Source: Puia sp. (GTDB lineage Bacteria; Bacteroidota; Bacteroidia; Chitinophagales; Chitinophagaceae). Taken from it: 57,855 nt of DNA. Within the stretch, counting starts at the first letter, position 1. The number at the start of each line of letters is the position of its first letter. The stretch covers positions 1-57,855 of the forward strand of contig JARLGZ010000193.1 of NCBI GenBank assembly GCA_031292515.1, written 5' to 3'. The notes below the pieces were generated by a model that had not been told where the DNA came from, did no database searches, and saw only the letters and a list, made by a program, of their open reading frames with translations. The translations under genes were made by a program, and so were the position numbers. Shown here in pieces: positions 44,749 through 54,395 of this stretch.

Positions 44749-45519
44749 ATGCGTAGAAGATACTGCTGCTATTTTTCGTCATTCCTGTTTTTCCTGCTGG
44801 CGGTCTCGTGCGGCGGATACGGCCAGCAACTGTTATACGGAAGGATCGAGAAAAGGGGCACCGCGGAACTCTTACCAGGCGTCAATGTCGCCAATATCAG
44901 CAAGCAGCACTATAATACCTCCGATCTGGGCGGCAATTTCCGGGTCCTCGCGAACCCGGGTGATACCCTGGTCTTTACCTCCGTGGGATTCGAACCTGAC
45001 ACCCTGATCGTCGGCGGCTCGAATTTTTCCGAAAACCACCTGGTGCTCCTCACCCAGAATATCAAGTCGCTGCCTTCGGTAAAGATAGAAGGAACGGATA
45101 ACTACCAGCTCGATTCGATCCAGCGAAGACAGGATTACGCTGCACTGCTTGACCAGAAGCACCCCGTAACCGTTATAAACGAAAAGAGGCCCGGGGATAA
45201 CCCCGGCTTCAGTTTTAGCCCGCTTGGCTATTTCTCGAAAAAGGAAAAAGAGAAGAGGAAGTTGAAAAAGCGGCTGGCGAAAGAGGAGCAAGACTATTAT
45301 GTCGACTCCCGTTTCTCCCCGGTCCGCGTTGCGCAGCTCACCCATCTTACCGGCGATTCCCTGCAGGAATTCCTGAACCGGTACCGGCCCAGCTATTCGT
45401 TCTGCCGCGGCGCCAGCAACCAGGACATGCTATTCTATATCAATGACATGCTTTCGGTGTACCGGACCCCGCCTCCCGTGAAACAAAATCCGGGAAGAAC
45501 CCCAAAATCCCAGCCATAG
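44749..45519 (+). CDS. secreted protein with carboxypeptidase-regulatory-like domain
   Basis: A 256-residue protein with a signal peptide (FSSFLFFLLAVSCGGYGQ) whose cysteine may be a lipobox. Residues 28-100 resemble a CarboxypepD_reg-like/SusC N-terminal beta domain (LLPGVNVANISKQHYNTSDLGG...). The C-terminal half is charged, with a lysine-rich stretch (KKEKEKRKLKKRLAKEEQ), and has no recognised motif. Such proteins are common in Bacteroidota and are thought to act at the cell surface or in the periplasm. The gene stands alone. Confidence 0.7.
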   Translation: MRRRYCCYFSSFLFFLLAVSCGGYGQQLLYGRIEKRGTAELLPGVNVANISKQHYNTSDLGGNFRVLANPGDTLVFTSVGFEPDTLIVGGSNFSENHLVLLTQNIKSLPSVKIEGTDNYQLDSIQRRQDYAALLDQKHPVTVINEKRPGDNPGFSFSPLGYFSKKEKEKRKLKKRLAKEEQDYYVDSRFSPVRVAQLTHLTGDSLQEFLNRYRPSYSFCRGASNQDMLFYINDMLSVYRTPPPVKQNPGRTPKSQP

Positions 45520-45558
45520 TTGAAGACGCCGATCGGGCAAAAAGGTATAATCCCGCCC

Positions 45559-45618
45559 CCTAATCGCCAATGTCCCAATCGCCACCGTCCTAATCGCCGC
45601 TGTCCCAATCGCCGCTCG
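45559..45618. repeat. four-copy 15-bp array ending exactly at the MFS stop codon
   Basis: Four exact 15-bp units with consensus CCYAATCGCCRCTGT end at base 45618. The minus-strand stop codon of the MFS gene begins at 45619. Confidence 0.95.
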
Positions 45619-47178
45619 CTAGTGATCCGACAGGGTCATTTTAACAGCCGGCTTCCGACCGGTCTTCTTTTTTATAGTGATCATCACCAAAAGGATACAG
45701 GCCGCATTCATAATGGCCAGTAACAGAAACGCGTCCATATAACTCAGTAAATACGTTTGCCGGACTACGGTAGCTTCCAAAGCTCCCAGTGCTTGCCGGA
45801 TAGCTTGCATATAACTGGCCCCCTCCGACATAAAATGGTTTATACCTGTTTGTATTCTTTCGTGCGTGACCGGGTCTGTAGAAGTGACATGGGTAAGTAA
45901 AGACGTCCTGTTGGCAGCAGCGCGGTGGGCGATATAGGTGTTGATCAGGGCTATTCCAAAGGAACCTCCCATCTGGCGCATCATATTATTGAGGGCGGCT
46001 CCCTGCGGGATGTCGGCAGGTTTCAGCTCTGATACCGCCAAAGCCGTGAGCGGAACAATGAGCAAGGCAGCTCCCACGCCCCTGAATAAGAGGGGGATGA
46101 AAAAGTTCGCGCTGCCCGACTCGAGGTTGGACCCCGACATCAGGTACCCGAAAATGGCAGACATGCCAAACCCAAGAATGATCAGGTATTGCGGGCGTAC
46201 GCCACTTTGCAGGATCTTTCCCAGGAAGGGCGAGATCATAGCCGCCATCAATGTCCCCGGCAAAAGCATGATGCCGGTTTGAAAAGCAGAATAACCGATG
46301 ATCCGTTGGGCATACAGCGGGAAGACAAAGACCGCGCTGAACAAGCCAAAGCCCAGTACAAATGTCATAATCGCCGAAATCGAGAGGGTGGTGCTTTTTA
46401 AAACCCGCAGATTGATAACAGGGTATTTTACCCGCAGCTCCCACCAGACCAGGACGGCCAGAAAGACGGTGGAGACCACGGTTAAAACAGTGATATAGGT
46501 CGCGGAAAACCAGTCATCGGTTTCCCCTCTTTCCAAAACGACCTGCAGGGATCCGACACCGATGGCCAATAAAAAAATCCCGAACCAGTCGACACTTCGA
46601 CCGTCACGGGATCTTGTGGAAGGCCGGAGGTAGATATAAGACAAGACGGCTGCCGCCAGTCCGATAGGTATATTCACGTAGAATATCCACTGCCAGGACA
46701 AATTATCTACAATATACCCTCCCAGGACGGGGCCGATAGAAGGACCGATGATAATCCCCAGACTGAATATCCCGCTGGCGGTCCCGCGTTCTTTGGCGGG
46801 GAAGGTCTCGAACAGAATGGATTGGGAGGTAGATAATAATGCACCGCCGCCGATGCCCTGGAAGAAGCGGAAGGCCACCAGTTCCCATAGATTATGAGAA
46901 AAGCCGCAGAGCGCCGAGGCGACCGTAAACAAGATGATGGAGCCGATATAATATTGCTTCCGGCCGATCTTTTCCGCCAAAAAGCTGGTCATCGGAATAA
47001 TGATGACATTGGCGATCGCATAGGAGGTAATCACCCAGGCCGTGTCCTCCAGTGATGCACCCAGGTTGCCGCTCATGGTGTTAATGGACACGTTTACGAT
47101 AGTCGTGTCGATCAGTTCGATGATGGTGGACGTAATGATAGTCACCACGATGATCCATTTTCTAAAACCTGTTTCCAT
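45619..47178 (-). CDS. DHA2-family multidrug efflux transporter (EmrB/QacA type)
   Basis: A 519-residue major facilitator with about fourteen helices. The motif-A/C-type segments NVSINTMSGNLGASLEDTAWVITSYAIANVIIIP and GGYIVDNLSWQWIFYVNIPIGLAAA are as in EmrB/QacA drug:proton antiporters. It is divergent from a MerR-type gene, the usual arrangement for regulated efflux. The shared gap of about 155 bases contains inverted repeats. No membrane-fusion or TolC-like partner is adjacent. Substrates unknown. Confidence 0.92.
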   Translation of the reverse strand: METGFRKWIIVVTIITSTIIELIDTTIVNVSINTMSGNLGASLEDTAWVITSYAIANVIIIPMTSFLAEKIGRKQYYIGSIILFTVASALCGFSHNLWELVAFRFFQGIGGGALLSTSQSILFETFPAKERGTASGIFSLGIIIGPSIGPVLGGYIVDNLSWQWIFYVNIPIGLAAAVLSYIYLRPSTRSRDGRSVDWFGIFLLAIGVGSLQVVLERGETDDWFSATYITVLTVVSTVFLAVLVWWELRVKYPVINLRVLKSTTLSISAIMTFVLGFGLFSAVFVFPLYAQRIIGYSAFQTGIMLLPGTLMAAMISPFLGKILQSGVRPQYLIILGFGMSAIFGYLMSGSNLESGSANFFIPLLFRGVGAALLIVPLTALAVSELKPADIPQGAALNNMMRQMGGSFGIALINTYIAHRAAANRTSLLTHVTSTDPVTHERIQTGINHFMSEGASYMQAIRQALGALEATVVRQTYLLSYMDAFLLLAIMNAACILLVMITIKKKTGRKPAVKMTLSDH

Positions 47179-47258
47179 TTATAACGTTTATAACGCTGTT
47201 GACAATCATTAAAATATTATTTTGTAACTTAGCGATAGGAATTGCCGCAAAATGCTAA

Positions 47259-47281
47259 CGTTTGTAACTTGATGACAAATG
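47259..47281. promoter_or_regulatory. imperfect palindrome between efflux and MerR genes
   Basis: CGTTTGT, nine bases, ACAAATG: the arms are complementary at six of seven positions. The same TTTGTAACTT half-site is repeated at 47221-47230. It is a plausible operator for the MerR-type regulator. Confidence 0.45.
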
Positions 47282-47333
47282 TAAGTCTATTATTGTAATT
47301 TAATTACATGAATTGTCATATAATTGCAACATC

Positions 47334-47681
47334 ATGAAAAGAAAAGAAATCGACAAGGCTGATCTCGAAATCCTGATGGACGTGGAATTTCTGGTATCCG
47401 TCATCGTGGCCATCGGAGAAGTAGCCAATATCACGGGTGTGCCCCAGCGGAAAATCAGGTATTGGGATGAGAAGGGGCTCATTGAGCCGGTCGACAAAGC
47501 ATCCACCTACAGGCAATATGACTATCTGAATATCAAGAAAATAGTGCTGATACAGGAGCTCCTTGAAGAAGGGTATACCCTCGATATGGCCTCGAAAAAG
47601 GTGAATGAAAGATTTACAAAAATGGCGGATGTATTCAAGCGCGTCTCGGCCCTAAGCAGTCAGCAGAAGAGAGGGGATTAA
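47334..47681 (+). CDS. MerR-family transcriptional regulator
   Basis: A 115-residue protein from the ATG at 47334; the upstream ATG at 47313 would add seven residues. The helix-turn-helix and wing are clear (AIGEVANITGVPQRKIRYWDEKGLIEP). The effector part is short, so it lacks a long coiled-coil ligand domain and resembles TnrA/GlnR-type and small multidrug MerR proteins. It is divergent from the efflux gene and probably controls it through the palindrome between them. Confidence 0.85.
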   Translation: MKRKEIDKADLEILMDVEFLVSVIVAIGEVANITGVPQRKIRYWDEKGLIEPVDKASTYRQYDYLNIKKIVLIQELLEEGYTLDMASKKVNERFTKMADVFKRVSALSSQQKRGD

Positions 47682-47692
47682 ACAGATCGCAG

Positions 47693-47831
47693 ACTACTTA
47701 CGACTCATTACTGCCTACTCACTACTTACTTACTATTGACTACTCAATACTCACTACTGACTACTCAATACTGCCTACTGACTAACTCACTACTCACTTC
47801 TCACTACCCACTATTCACTATTGACTACTCA
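47693..47831. repeat. 14-15 bp array of TACTCACTACT type, ending at the DUF1415 stop codon
   Basis: About nine units of the type TACTCACTACTTAC run through the gap between convergent genes. The array ends at the minus-strand stop codon of the DUF1415 gene (47829-47831). A short reverse-oriented patch of the same sequence (CTCACTACTTACT) is found at 28240-28262. Confidence 0.85.
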
Positions 47832-48392
47832 CTTCTCGCCCATACAGCTTTCCCGTAACAGCCGCATATAGGCCTCGCCTTTTGCCCGCGCGAAATTCAC
47901 GTTGTCGGCGGGAATCTTTTCGGGATGGGGATAGTGCTCCAGCGCTTTTTCGACCTGCTCTTCCCGCAACAGGTGTAGCATCGGGTAGATCGACCGGTTC
48001 GTATAGTTGGCGGCGTCATCAGCCTTTGTTTTTGCAAACCGGTATTCCGGATGAAAGCTGGCCACCTGGTAGACACCCTCATAGCCGCTCTTTGCCAGGA
48101 GTTTCTCTGCGAGCGCCAACAGATCCAGGTAGTCACCGAAATCGGAAAAACCACCCGGGAAGATCAGCAGGGTCGTGGCAATCTCACCGTCCCTGTCGAG
48201 TCGCTCACACTCGCGTTGAAACGATTCCAGCGCTTCGGCCATCCCGTTCGCCGCCGAGACTTGGTAATGGACACGGTCGCTCTTCACCTCGCGGGCCGCA
48301 AAAGGACAAAAATTGCAACCCACCACCACCTCCACGATCCATTTCTTTGTATGAGCGATGACCGCCGCCGTTTCGTCTGCGCTGTGTATCAT
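47829..48392 (-). CDS. DUF1415-family protein
   Basis: A 187-residue protein from the ATG at 48392, preferred because it starts at MIHSADETAAVIAHTKKWI, where the family begins; the long frame to 48551 adds repeat-derived sequence. The signature EVVVGCNFCPFA with its two cysteines is present near residue 25, as are the acidic LDLLALAEKLL helix and the HPEYRFA segment. The family is widespread and uncharacterised. The upstream region is a 30-31 bp array, which probably caused the false N-terminal extension. Confidence 0.88.
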   Translation of the reverse strand: MIHSADETAAVIAHTKKWIVEVVVGCNFCPFAAREVKSDRVHYQVSAANGMAEALESFQRECERLDRDGEIATTLLIFPGGFSDFGDYLDLLALAEKLLAKSGYEGVYQVASFHPEYRFAKTKADDAANYTNRSIYPMLHLLREEQVEKALEHYPHPEKIPADNVNFARAKGEAYMRLLRESCMGEK

Positions 48393-48409
48393 CGTGCAAA
48401 GATAAACCG

Positions 48410-48585
48410 GAGTATCCATACTGCTGGCACACAGCACCGGAATAGTCATGCTGCTGTTAAGCAGCAGCCGCAATAGGTATATTGCCGATACGCAGACCGA
48501 TATGACCATACTGCTGGCACGCAGTGGCCGGTATAGCCATACTCCTGGCACGCAGCGGCCGGTATAGCCATATCGCCTCGTCGCT
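48410..48585. repeat. 30-31 bp degenerate array upstream of the DUF1415 gene
   Basis: Units of about 30-31 bp built on CATACTGCTGGCACGCAGYG, each with a CCGGTATAGC end, appear four to five times. Between this array and the next (48586-48744) there is no supported gene. Confidence 0.8.
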
Positions 48586-48744
48586 GTACCTCGGCCAAAT
48601 CAGCCAGCGTGATGTTGTGGCTTGCACTTGCCACGCGATCCGCGAATATAGTAGATGGGTTGGGCCTCGATAAGGCTCCTCGGCGACATCGCACACCGGC
48701 GCAGGAGTTTACACACAATAAAGACGTTATTATGTCTGACAACC

Positions 48745-48990
48745 AACCTATTCTTTACTTATACCTTACCTATTCTTTACCTATCCTTTAACTATCCTTT
48801 AACTATCCTTTCATTTCATGTTCCCCACATCCATTCCTTTCATACCGTTTGTATCCATTTCCCCTCATGCCGCCCTTATTCATTCATGTCCATCCCCTGC
48901 ATGCCATTCATTCCATTCCCTTACTTTCCGTTTATATTCATCCCCTACTTTCCATTCATATTCATCCCCTGCATGCTGCCCATCCCGCTC
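48745..48990. repeat. less regular array running through the end of the CRTAC1-like gene
   Basis: Short CTATCCTTTAA units are followed by CATTCATATTCATCCCCTGC-like units. The array crosses the stop codon at 48945 and encodes the methionine-rich tail (MDMSGMGSMQGMNMNGK) of the CRTAC1-like protein. Confidence 0.75.
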
Positions 48991-51257
48991 ATATCCATTC
49001 CCTTCATCTGGCCGGCATGATGTTCGAACCGCAGCGTCTTATAGTCCATCTTCACGGGCTGGTCGCTGTCTTCGCGGATGCGGAGGTACTGGCGGGGAGC
49101 GATGTTTTTGAAGACCTGTTCCCGGCCGCTGGTAGGCCAGCGAACGATGAGTTCGTCGATGACGGAAGCCCGTCCGATGCCTATCTCCTTTCGGAGCGAA
49201 GAGCCACCGAAGCTCCCGCCGGTATTGACATCCCGGAAAACGGACCGTTGCACGCCGTCTTCGGTGAAGCGGAGCTCAATATGGGCCCCGATCGCCGACC
49301 GGTTCGACTGCACACCCACCAGTTGCAGGCTGATCCAGTTGTTGTCATTCTGACCGGGGTTGATATAAAAGGAATTATAGTAGGCGTCACCGGGGAAGGC
49401 GCCGCCCGTCTCGATGAACAGGTCCTGGTCGCCATCGTTGTCGACATCGCCAAAAGCCACGCCGTGGCCTTTCTGAAGATTGCCTACCCTTGCCGAACGG
49501 GTGACATCCGCAAACTGCTTGCCGCCGATATTTTTGAATAGCCGGTTGGGGATCAGCGAATGGTAGTTGGGGTCGCCCGTGCCCAGGTACATGTCCAGCC
49601 AGCCGTCGTTGTCGATGTCTTCAAAATTGGCGCCCATGGCAAATACCGGCCTGTCCAGCCCTGTCTCTTTGGAGACATCGCTGAAGGTACCGTCATGGTT
49701 GTTGTGATAGAGATGCATCGGCGCCACGCCATCCAGGGGCTGGTGCAGGGCCTCTGCCGCTGAGAGCCTTGCAAAAGACAGACCCCGGGGATAGCCGCTC
49801 ACAAAGATATCCGGCCAGCCGTCGTTATCATAATCCCAAAACCAGGTGGGGAAGGTATAGCAGGTGTCTTTGTCCAGCCCCGCTTCGTGGGTGGCTTCCA
49901 CGAACTGGGGGATCTTCGCATGAAGGCCCCGGTTTCGATAGAGTATTTCGTGGCCGCTCTGGGTGGAGATGAAGATGTCCGGCCAGCCGTCTTTGTTATA
50001 ATCGGCTGAAGTCACTCCCTTCATAAAGGCCAGGGTCTGGCATCCGGCCTGTTTGGCTATATTGGTGAAGGTCCCGTCGCCATTGTTGATATACAGCTCC
50101 GAGGGATGCGGGTAGTCGGGCGAGGCCGTCTCATGACCGACAAACAGGTCCAGCCATCCGTCGTTGTTGAAGTCGGCCCAGACCGCCGTCTGGGTGGGGT
50201 TGCAGGACAGCAGACCGCTCTGCAGCGTCACATCCGTAAAAGTGCCGTCGCCGTTGTTGCGCAGCAGCGTACTGGGTTGCTTGCCGAATTCGCCGAGCCA
50301 GGCGCCCCGCAGCACAAAAATATCGGTGTATCCGTCATTATTGTAGTCAGCCTGGATGATGTTCAGCCCTCCCTTTATCGCGTCGAGGCCCGATGATTTC
50401 GAGACATCGCTAAAGCTGCCGTCGCCGTTGTTCTTGTAAAAATGCATACTCTCCTTCAGGCCCCAGTTCGACGTCACGATGTCCAGGTAGCCGTCGTTGT
50501 CAAAGTCTTCGATGATGCTGCCACCGGCCATATTCCTTGAGGCATTCAGTTGCAGGTCGCCGGCCATATCTTCGAACGGCTTCACCTTCACCGGGGAAGT
50601 ATCGGTATCCAGCCCGGGGATCAGCCAGGGGGCTGGCACCTGCGAGGGGTATTGCCCCAGGGTCATATAGGCGATGTTCAGCAACCATTTCGACTCGAGA
50701 TCGTCGGGGTTCAGTTGCAGGATCGCCTTGTAGATGTCGATGGCTTTCTCCGAAGCGGACGGGTCCGTATAGACGCCGCTGCCCTGTATCGGGAAGATAC
50801 AGGAGCCCATGGAGTGACCCGTGATGCAATTATTCCTTTCCCCCAGCCGCAGGTAGGAGAGCGCCAGGTCGCTCCAGGAATCCAGGATGAGTTGGTTCGG
50901 TGTTTCGGCGCCCATCTTCCCGACGAGGTCTTCCAGGATAGACACGGCCTGTCGTTCGTCTCCTAGTTTTAACAGGGTGGTCGCCTTAGCATGATGCAGG
51001 TAATGGATAGCCGCCACTGCCTGGTCGGAATGGGATTTCGACAGGATCAGGGAATCCAGGAAGTCCAGCCTGGCCTGCGGATAGAAATTATTGTCCTTAT
51101 CGTAGATGGGTGTCAGCCCTTCCCGGTAGAGTTCCATCAGTTTCCTACTCACGGGCGGCTCTTTCTCCGTATACCGGCTCTTCGATTTTTCCCGGTAAGA
51201 CAGGATGGCAAAAAGCAGAATGGCGGAGATATATTTTATTATTTTATTCGCTTTCAT
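48945..51257 (-). CDS. CRTAC1-like secreted protein, FG-GAP repeats plus ASPIC/UnbV domain (copy 2)
   Basis: A 770-residue protein. An N-terminal membrane or signal segment and a TPR-like region (about 40-190) come first. The FG-GAP calcium loops follow (DFDNDGYLDI, DYNNDGYTDIFV, DFNNDGWLDLFV, DYNKDGWPDIFI, DYDNDGWPDIFV, DIDNDGWLDMYL, DVDNDGDQDLFI). The ASPIC/UnbV domain is at the end (NNWISLQLVGVQSNRSAIGAHIEL). It ends in a methionine-rich tail encoded by a repeat array. Likely a surface or periplasmic beta-propeller protein; function unknown. It lies 33 bases after its paralog in one transcript. Confidence 0.9.
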   Translation of the reverse strand: MKANKIIKYISAILLFAILSYREKSKSRYTEKEPPVSRKLMELYREGLTPIYDKDNNFYPQARLDFLDSLILSKSHSDQAVAAIHYLHHAKATTLLKLGDERQAVSILEDLVGKMGAETPNQLILDSWSDLALSYLRLGERNNCITGHSMGSCIFPIQGSGVYTDPSASEKAIDIYKAILQLNPDDLESKWLLNIAYMTLGQYPSQVPAPWLIPGLDTDTSPVKVKPFEDMAGDLQLNASRNMAGGSIIEDFDNDGYLDIVTSNWGLKESMHFYKNNGDGSFSDVSKSSGLDAIKGGLNIIQADYNNDGYTDIFVLRGAWLGEFGKQPSTLLRNNGDGTFTDVTLQSGLLSCNPTQTAVWADFNNDGWLDLFVGHETASPDYPHPSELYINNGDGTFTNIAKQAGCQTLAFMKGVTSADYNKDGWPDIFISTQSGHEILYRNRGLHAKIPQFVEATHEAGLDKDTCYTFPTWFWDYDNDGWPDIFVSGYPRGLSFARLSAAEALHQPLDGVAPMHLYHNNHDGTFSDVSKETGLDRPVFAMGANFEDIDNDGWLDMYLGTGDPNYHSLIPNRLFKNIGGKQFADVTRSARVGNLQKGHGVAFGDVDNDGDQDLFIETGGAFPGDAYYNSFYINPGQNDNNWISLQLVGVQSNRSAIGAHIELRFTEDGVQRSVFRDVNTGGSFGGSSLRKEIGIGRASVIDELIVRWPTSGREQVFKNIAPRQYLRIREDSDQPVKMDYKTLRFEHHAGQMKGMDMSGMGSMQGMNMNGK

Positions 51258-51290
51258 AATCTCGTGGCGTTAATGGTCAAAAAATATTTT

Positions 51291-53654
51291 TTACCGCGGG
51301 CCTGCTCCCTTCGTGGACACACCGGCGGCGGCACTTGAGGGAGCGCGACTTGAAGGAGCGACACTTGCGGGGGCGGCATTTGCGGGAGCGGCAGTCTTCC
51401 CCGGAACACAATCCATTATACCCGTTGTCGTCACCTGCTTCATAAAATCCAGCTTGTTCAGATGGATCTGCTCGATGTGGTCGCTCCCTTCCCGGACGCG
51501 GAGGAACTGGCAGGGCTCGACGTTCTTAAAGACCTGTACCTGGCCGGTAGTAGGCCAGCGGATGATCAGTTCGTCGATGACGGATGTCCTGCCGACGCCG
51601 ATCTCCTTGCGCAGCGGGGAAGCGCCAAAGCTGCCTCCTGAGTTCACGTCCCGGTAGACGGTCCGCTTTGCCCCATCTTCGGTAAAGGATACGACAATCC
51701 GGGCGCCGATTGCGGAACGGTTGGACTGCACGCCCTCAAGCAGCACGCTGATCCATTTGTTGTCATTCTGACCGGGATTCACGTAGAAGGAATTATAAAA
51801 GGCATCGCCCGGATAGGCGCCGCCCGTCTCGATGAAGATATCCTGGTCACCGTCGTTATCGATATCGGCAAAGGCGACTCCATGCCCCTTTTGGAGGTTG
51901 CCGACACGCGCGGACGTGGTGACATCCGCGAAGAAACGTCCGCCGATATTCCGGAAAAGCCGGTTTGGCACCAGCGAACGGTAGTCGGGATTGCCGGTGC
52001 CCAGGTACATGTCCAGCCAGCCGTCGTTGTCGATGTCGCCAAAATTGGAGCCCATGGCGAATACGGGTTTGTCGAGCCCCATCTTCTTCGAGACATTGGT
52101 AAAAGTGCCGTCGTGGTTGTTGTGATACAGGTACATCCGGCTAACGTCGGCGCCCAGCTGCTTGCCGAGCGCTTCGGCGGCAGCCGGACCCGCCAGCGAT
52201 CCCTGGAACTGGTAGCCGCAGGCGAAGATATCCGCCCAGCCATCGTTATCATAGTCCCAGAACCAGGCGGGGAAGGTGAAAGTCACATCCCTGTCCAGAC
52301 CTGCTTCGTGAGTCGCATTCTCGAATTGCGGGATCCTGGATTTGACGGCCTTGTTCTTAAACAATATTTTCCGGCCGTTGAGCGTGGAGATGAAGATGTC
52401 CGGCCATCCATCGTTGTTGTAGTCCGAGGAGGTTACTCCCTTCATGTATGCCAGGGCTTCGCATCCCGCCTCCCTGGCGACATTGGTAAAGGTCCCGTCG
52501 TGGTTGTTGATAAACAGCTCGGAAGGATGGGGATGATCCGGCGAGGCCGTCTCGTGGCCGACGAAGAGGTCAAGCCAGCCATCGTTGTTAAAGTCGGCCC
52601 AGGTGGCTGTCTGTGTGGGGCTGAGCGAGAGCAGCCCGCTTTCCACGGTCACATCGGTAAAAGTGCCGTCGCCGTTGTTGCGCAGCAAACTGGCCGGCTG
52701 GTTTCCGAACTCCTGCATCCAGGCGCCGCGCAGCACGAGGATGTCGGCATATCCGTCATTGTTATAGTCGGCCTGTACGATGTTGAGGCCGCCGCGGACC
52801 TGGTCCAGCCCCGATGGTCCGGAGACATCAATGAAGCTTCCATCGCCATTATTCCTGAAATAATGCATGCTCTCCTGCAAACCCCAGTTGGAGGTTACGA
52901 TGTCCAGGTTACCGTCGTTGTCGAAGTCCTCGACGATACTGCCGCCGGCCATATTCCGGAAGCCGTTCAGCCTCAGCGGGCCGGCCCTGTCGATAAAAGG
53001 TTTCACCGCGTATGAGGAGGTATCGGTATCCAGCCCGGGGATCAGCCATTGAACCGGCACCCTGCCGGGATATTCACCGAGCGTCATATACGCGATGTTC
53101 AGGAGCCATCTCGACTCCAGGTCGTTCGAATCGAGCCGCAGGATATCCTGGTAGAGCGCGATGCCCTTCCTGGATGCATAAGGATCCTTATAGATGCCGT
53201 TCCCCCGGATAGGAAATATACAAGATGCATCGTCATGTCCCCTCACGCAGTTGTTCCGTTCTCCCAATCTCAGGTAGGCCAGGGCCAGGTTGTCCCGGAC
53301 CTCTTTGACCAGCCTGGGCGGAAGATCGACACTGCTGTCCTGGTGGAGTACCTCCAGCAGGTCTATCGCTTTTTGTATCTCGCCCAGTTTTAGAAAATCG
53401 GTGGCTTTCAGGAACCGCATGATCTTTTTCCTGCTTTCCCGGTAAGCGGGCAGCGCGATCACGGAATCGCAATACGCTATCTCCGCTTCGGGCGTAAAGG
53501 GATTGTCCTTGTCATAGACAGGCTTCAACCCGGTCCGGTAGATCTGGTTGAGCCGCTCCCGTTCGGAACGTTTCTCCCGGTAGGTATAGGACCCCACTCC
53601 GACGCCCACCAGAACGACGGCGGGCAGGAGGATCCTTTTAATCATTTTATTCAT
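51291..53654 (-). CDS. CRTAC1-like secreted protein, FG-GAP repeats plus ASPIC/UnbV domain (copy 1)
   Basis: A 787-residue paralog of the following gene. It has an N-terminal hydrophobic segment (MIKRILLPAVVLVGVGVGSY), a TPR-like region, at least seven FG-GAP calcium loops (for example DFDNDGNLDIV, DYNNDGYADILV, DFNNDGWLDLFV), and the ASPIC/UnbV end (KWISVLLEGVQSNRSAIGARIVV). The last 35 residues are a low-complexity alanine/proline tail from a 15-bp array. Together the pair suggests an extracellular or surface-bound role; no partner enzyme is adjacent. Confidence 0.9.
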   Translation of the reverse strand: MNKMIKRILLPAVVLVGVGVGSYTYREKRSERERLNQIYRTGLKPVYDKDNPFTPEAEIAYCDSVIALPAYRESRKKIMRFLKATDFLKLGEIQKAIDLLEVLHQDSSVDLPPRLVKEVRDNLALAYLRLGERNNCVRGHDDASCIFPIRGNGIYKDPYASRKGIALYQDILRLDSNDLESRWLLNIAYMTLGEYPGRVPVQWLIPGLDTDTSSYAVKPFIDRAGPLRLNGFRNMAGGSIVEDFDNDGNLDIVTSNWGLQESMHYFRNNGDGSFIDVSGPSGLDQVRGGLNIVQADYNNDGYADILVLRGAWMQEFGNQPASLLRNNGDGTFTDVTVESGLLSLSPTQTATWADFNNDGWLDLFVGHETASPDHPHPSELFINNHDGTFTNVAREAGCEALAYMKGVTSSDYNNDGWPDIFISTLNGRKILFKNKAVKSRIPQFENATHEAGLDRDVTFTFPAWFWDYDNDGWADIFACGYQFQGSLAGPAAAEALGKQLGADVSRMYLYHNNHDGTFTNVSKKMGLDKPVFAMGSNFGDIDNDGWLDMYLGTGNPDYRSLVPNRLFRNIGGRFFADVTTSARVGNLQKGHGVAFADIDNDGDQDIFIETGGAYPGDAFYNSFYVNPGQNDNKWISVLLEGVQSNRSAIGARIVVSFTEDGAKRTVYRDVNSGGSFGASPLRKEIGVGRTSVIDELIIRWPTTGQVQVFKNVEPCQFLRVREGSDHIEQIHLNKLDFMKQVTTTGIMDCVPGKTAAPANAAPASVAPSSRAPSSAAAGVSTKGAGPR
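51316..51390. repeat. five-copy 15-bp array inside the 3' end of the copy 1 CRTAC1-like gene
   Basis: Five exact 15-bp units with consensus RCACTTGMGGGAGCG encode an alanine/proline/serine-rich C-terminal tail. The reading frame is maintained. Confidence 0.95.
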
Positions 53655-53828
53655 AAAAAATCGGTATGAGTTGCTGTTGACGCTAACGATATTTACCCAG
53701 ACGCTTACAGGCGTCCGTCAGCGCCCACGCCGCAGTCCGTCAACCGGCAAACCGTCCGGAGGCTGTCAGACAAATGCGTCTGTGGACAGGTCCTGTGCCG
53801 GAAGGTTTGCGGCTTCTGCAAACGGGGG

Positions 53829-54395
53829 CTATAGACAGCAACTATACTCGGGCGGGTGTTCCGCTGTGAGTGAATAGGGGGAAAGGACGATCCCGGCATA
53901 TCGTGAAGACATACACGAAGTCATATCGTCGGGCGCCCGAAGGCCGTAGCTGTTCTCCGTCGGGTAGTAGTCTATCGAGAAAACCTTGACTGAACCGGAG
54001 CGGGGTCCTGGTTTTTTCTCCTGTTTCAGGTCGTTTGTAAATTTGAAGAACTCGTTTTTGGCCGTCTGCAGTTGCAGGGCGGCGGAATTGGGAATACAGA
54101 GCAATTCCAGCGAGTCGTGGAAGATCCTGCGTTTGACATATTTATAGGGTATCCCCTGGATCTCGATCTGACCGTCTATGCGTTCAAAAGTTTCCGAATT
54201 ATTATAGTAGGGCAGGTACATGACGGGCACCTTGATGGTGACCAGCGTCATCGGGTCATATTTCTCTTCATCGAGTTGTTCTTCCAGTTGCATATCGGTC
54301 TCATTCTCCATAAAGGAGATGAGCAACCGGTATCCAAACCAATTGAATAGAAACATGACCAGCAGCAGGACCGAAAAAACCCTCTTCAGAACCAT
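53829..54395 (-). CDS. membrane-anchored hypothetical protein, copy B
   Basis: A 188-residue protein from the ATG at 54395, chosen because it begins with a hydrophobic anchor (VFSVLLLVMFLFNWFGYRLLISF); an upstream ATG at 54434 is less likely. The rest is soluble: a beta-rich domain with YDPMTLVTIKVPVMYLP and YKYVKRRIFHDSLELLCIPN, and a charged helix. It is paralogous with the next gene (54548-55186): FNWxGYRLL, YDxxxLVxIKVP and the YKYVK-R pattern recur. Function unknown; it lies 174 bases upstream of the CRTAC1-like genes on the same strand. Confidence 0.72.
   Translation of the reverse strand: MVLKRVFSVLLLVMFLFNWFGYRLLISFMENETDMQLEEQLDEEKYDPMTLVTIKVPVMYLPYYNNSETFERIDGQIEIQGIPYKYVKRRIFHDSLELLCIPNSAALQLQTAKNEFFKFTNDLKQEKKPGPRSGSVKVFSIDYYPTENSYGLRAPDDMTSCMSSRYAGIVLSPYSLTAEHPPEYSCCL

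Noticed and set aside
48446-48742. A 98-residue minus-strand frame between the DUF1415 and CRTAC1-like genes
   Set aside because: More than half is made of the 30-31 bp repeat array, and the rest (around NPSTIFADRVASASHN) shows no family that I recognise.
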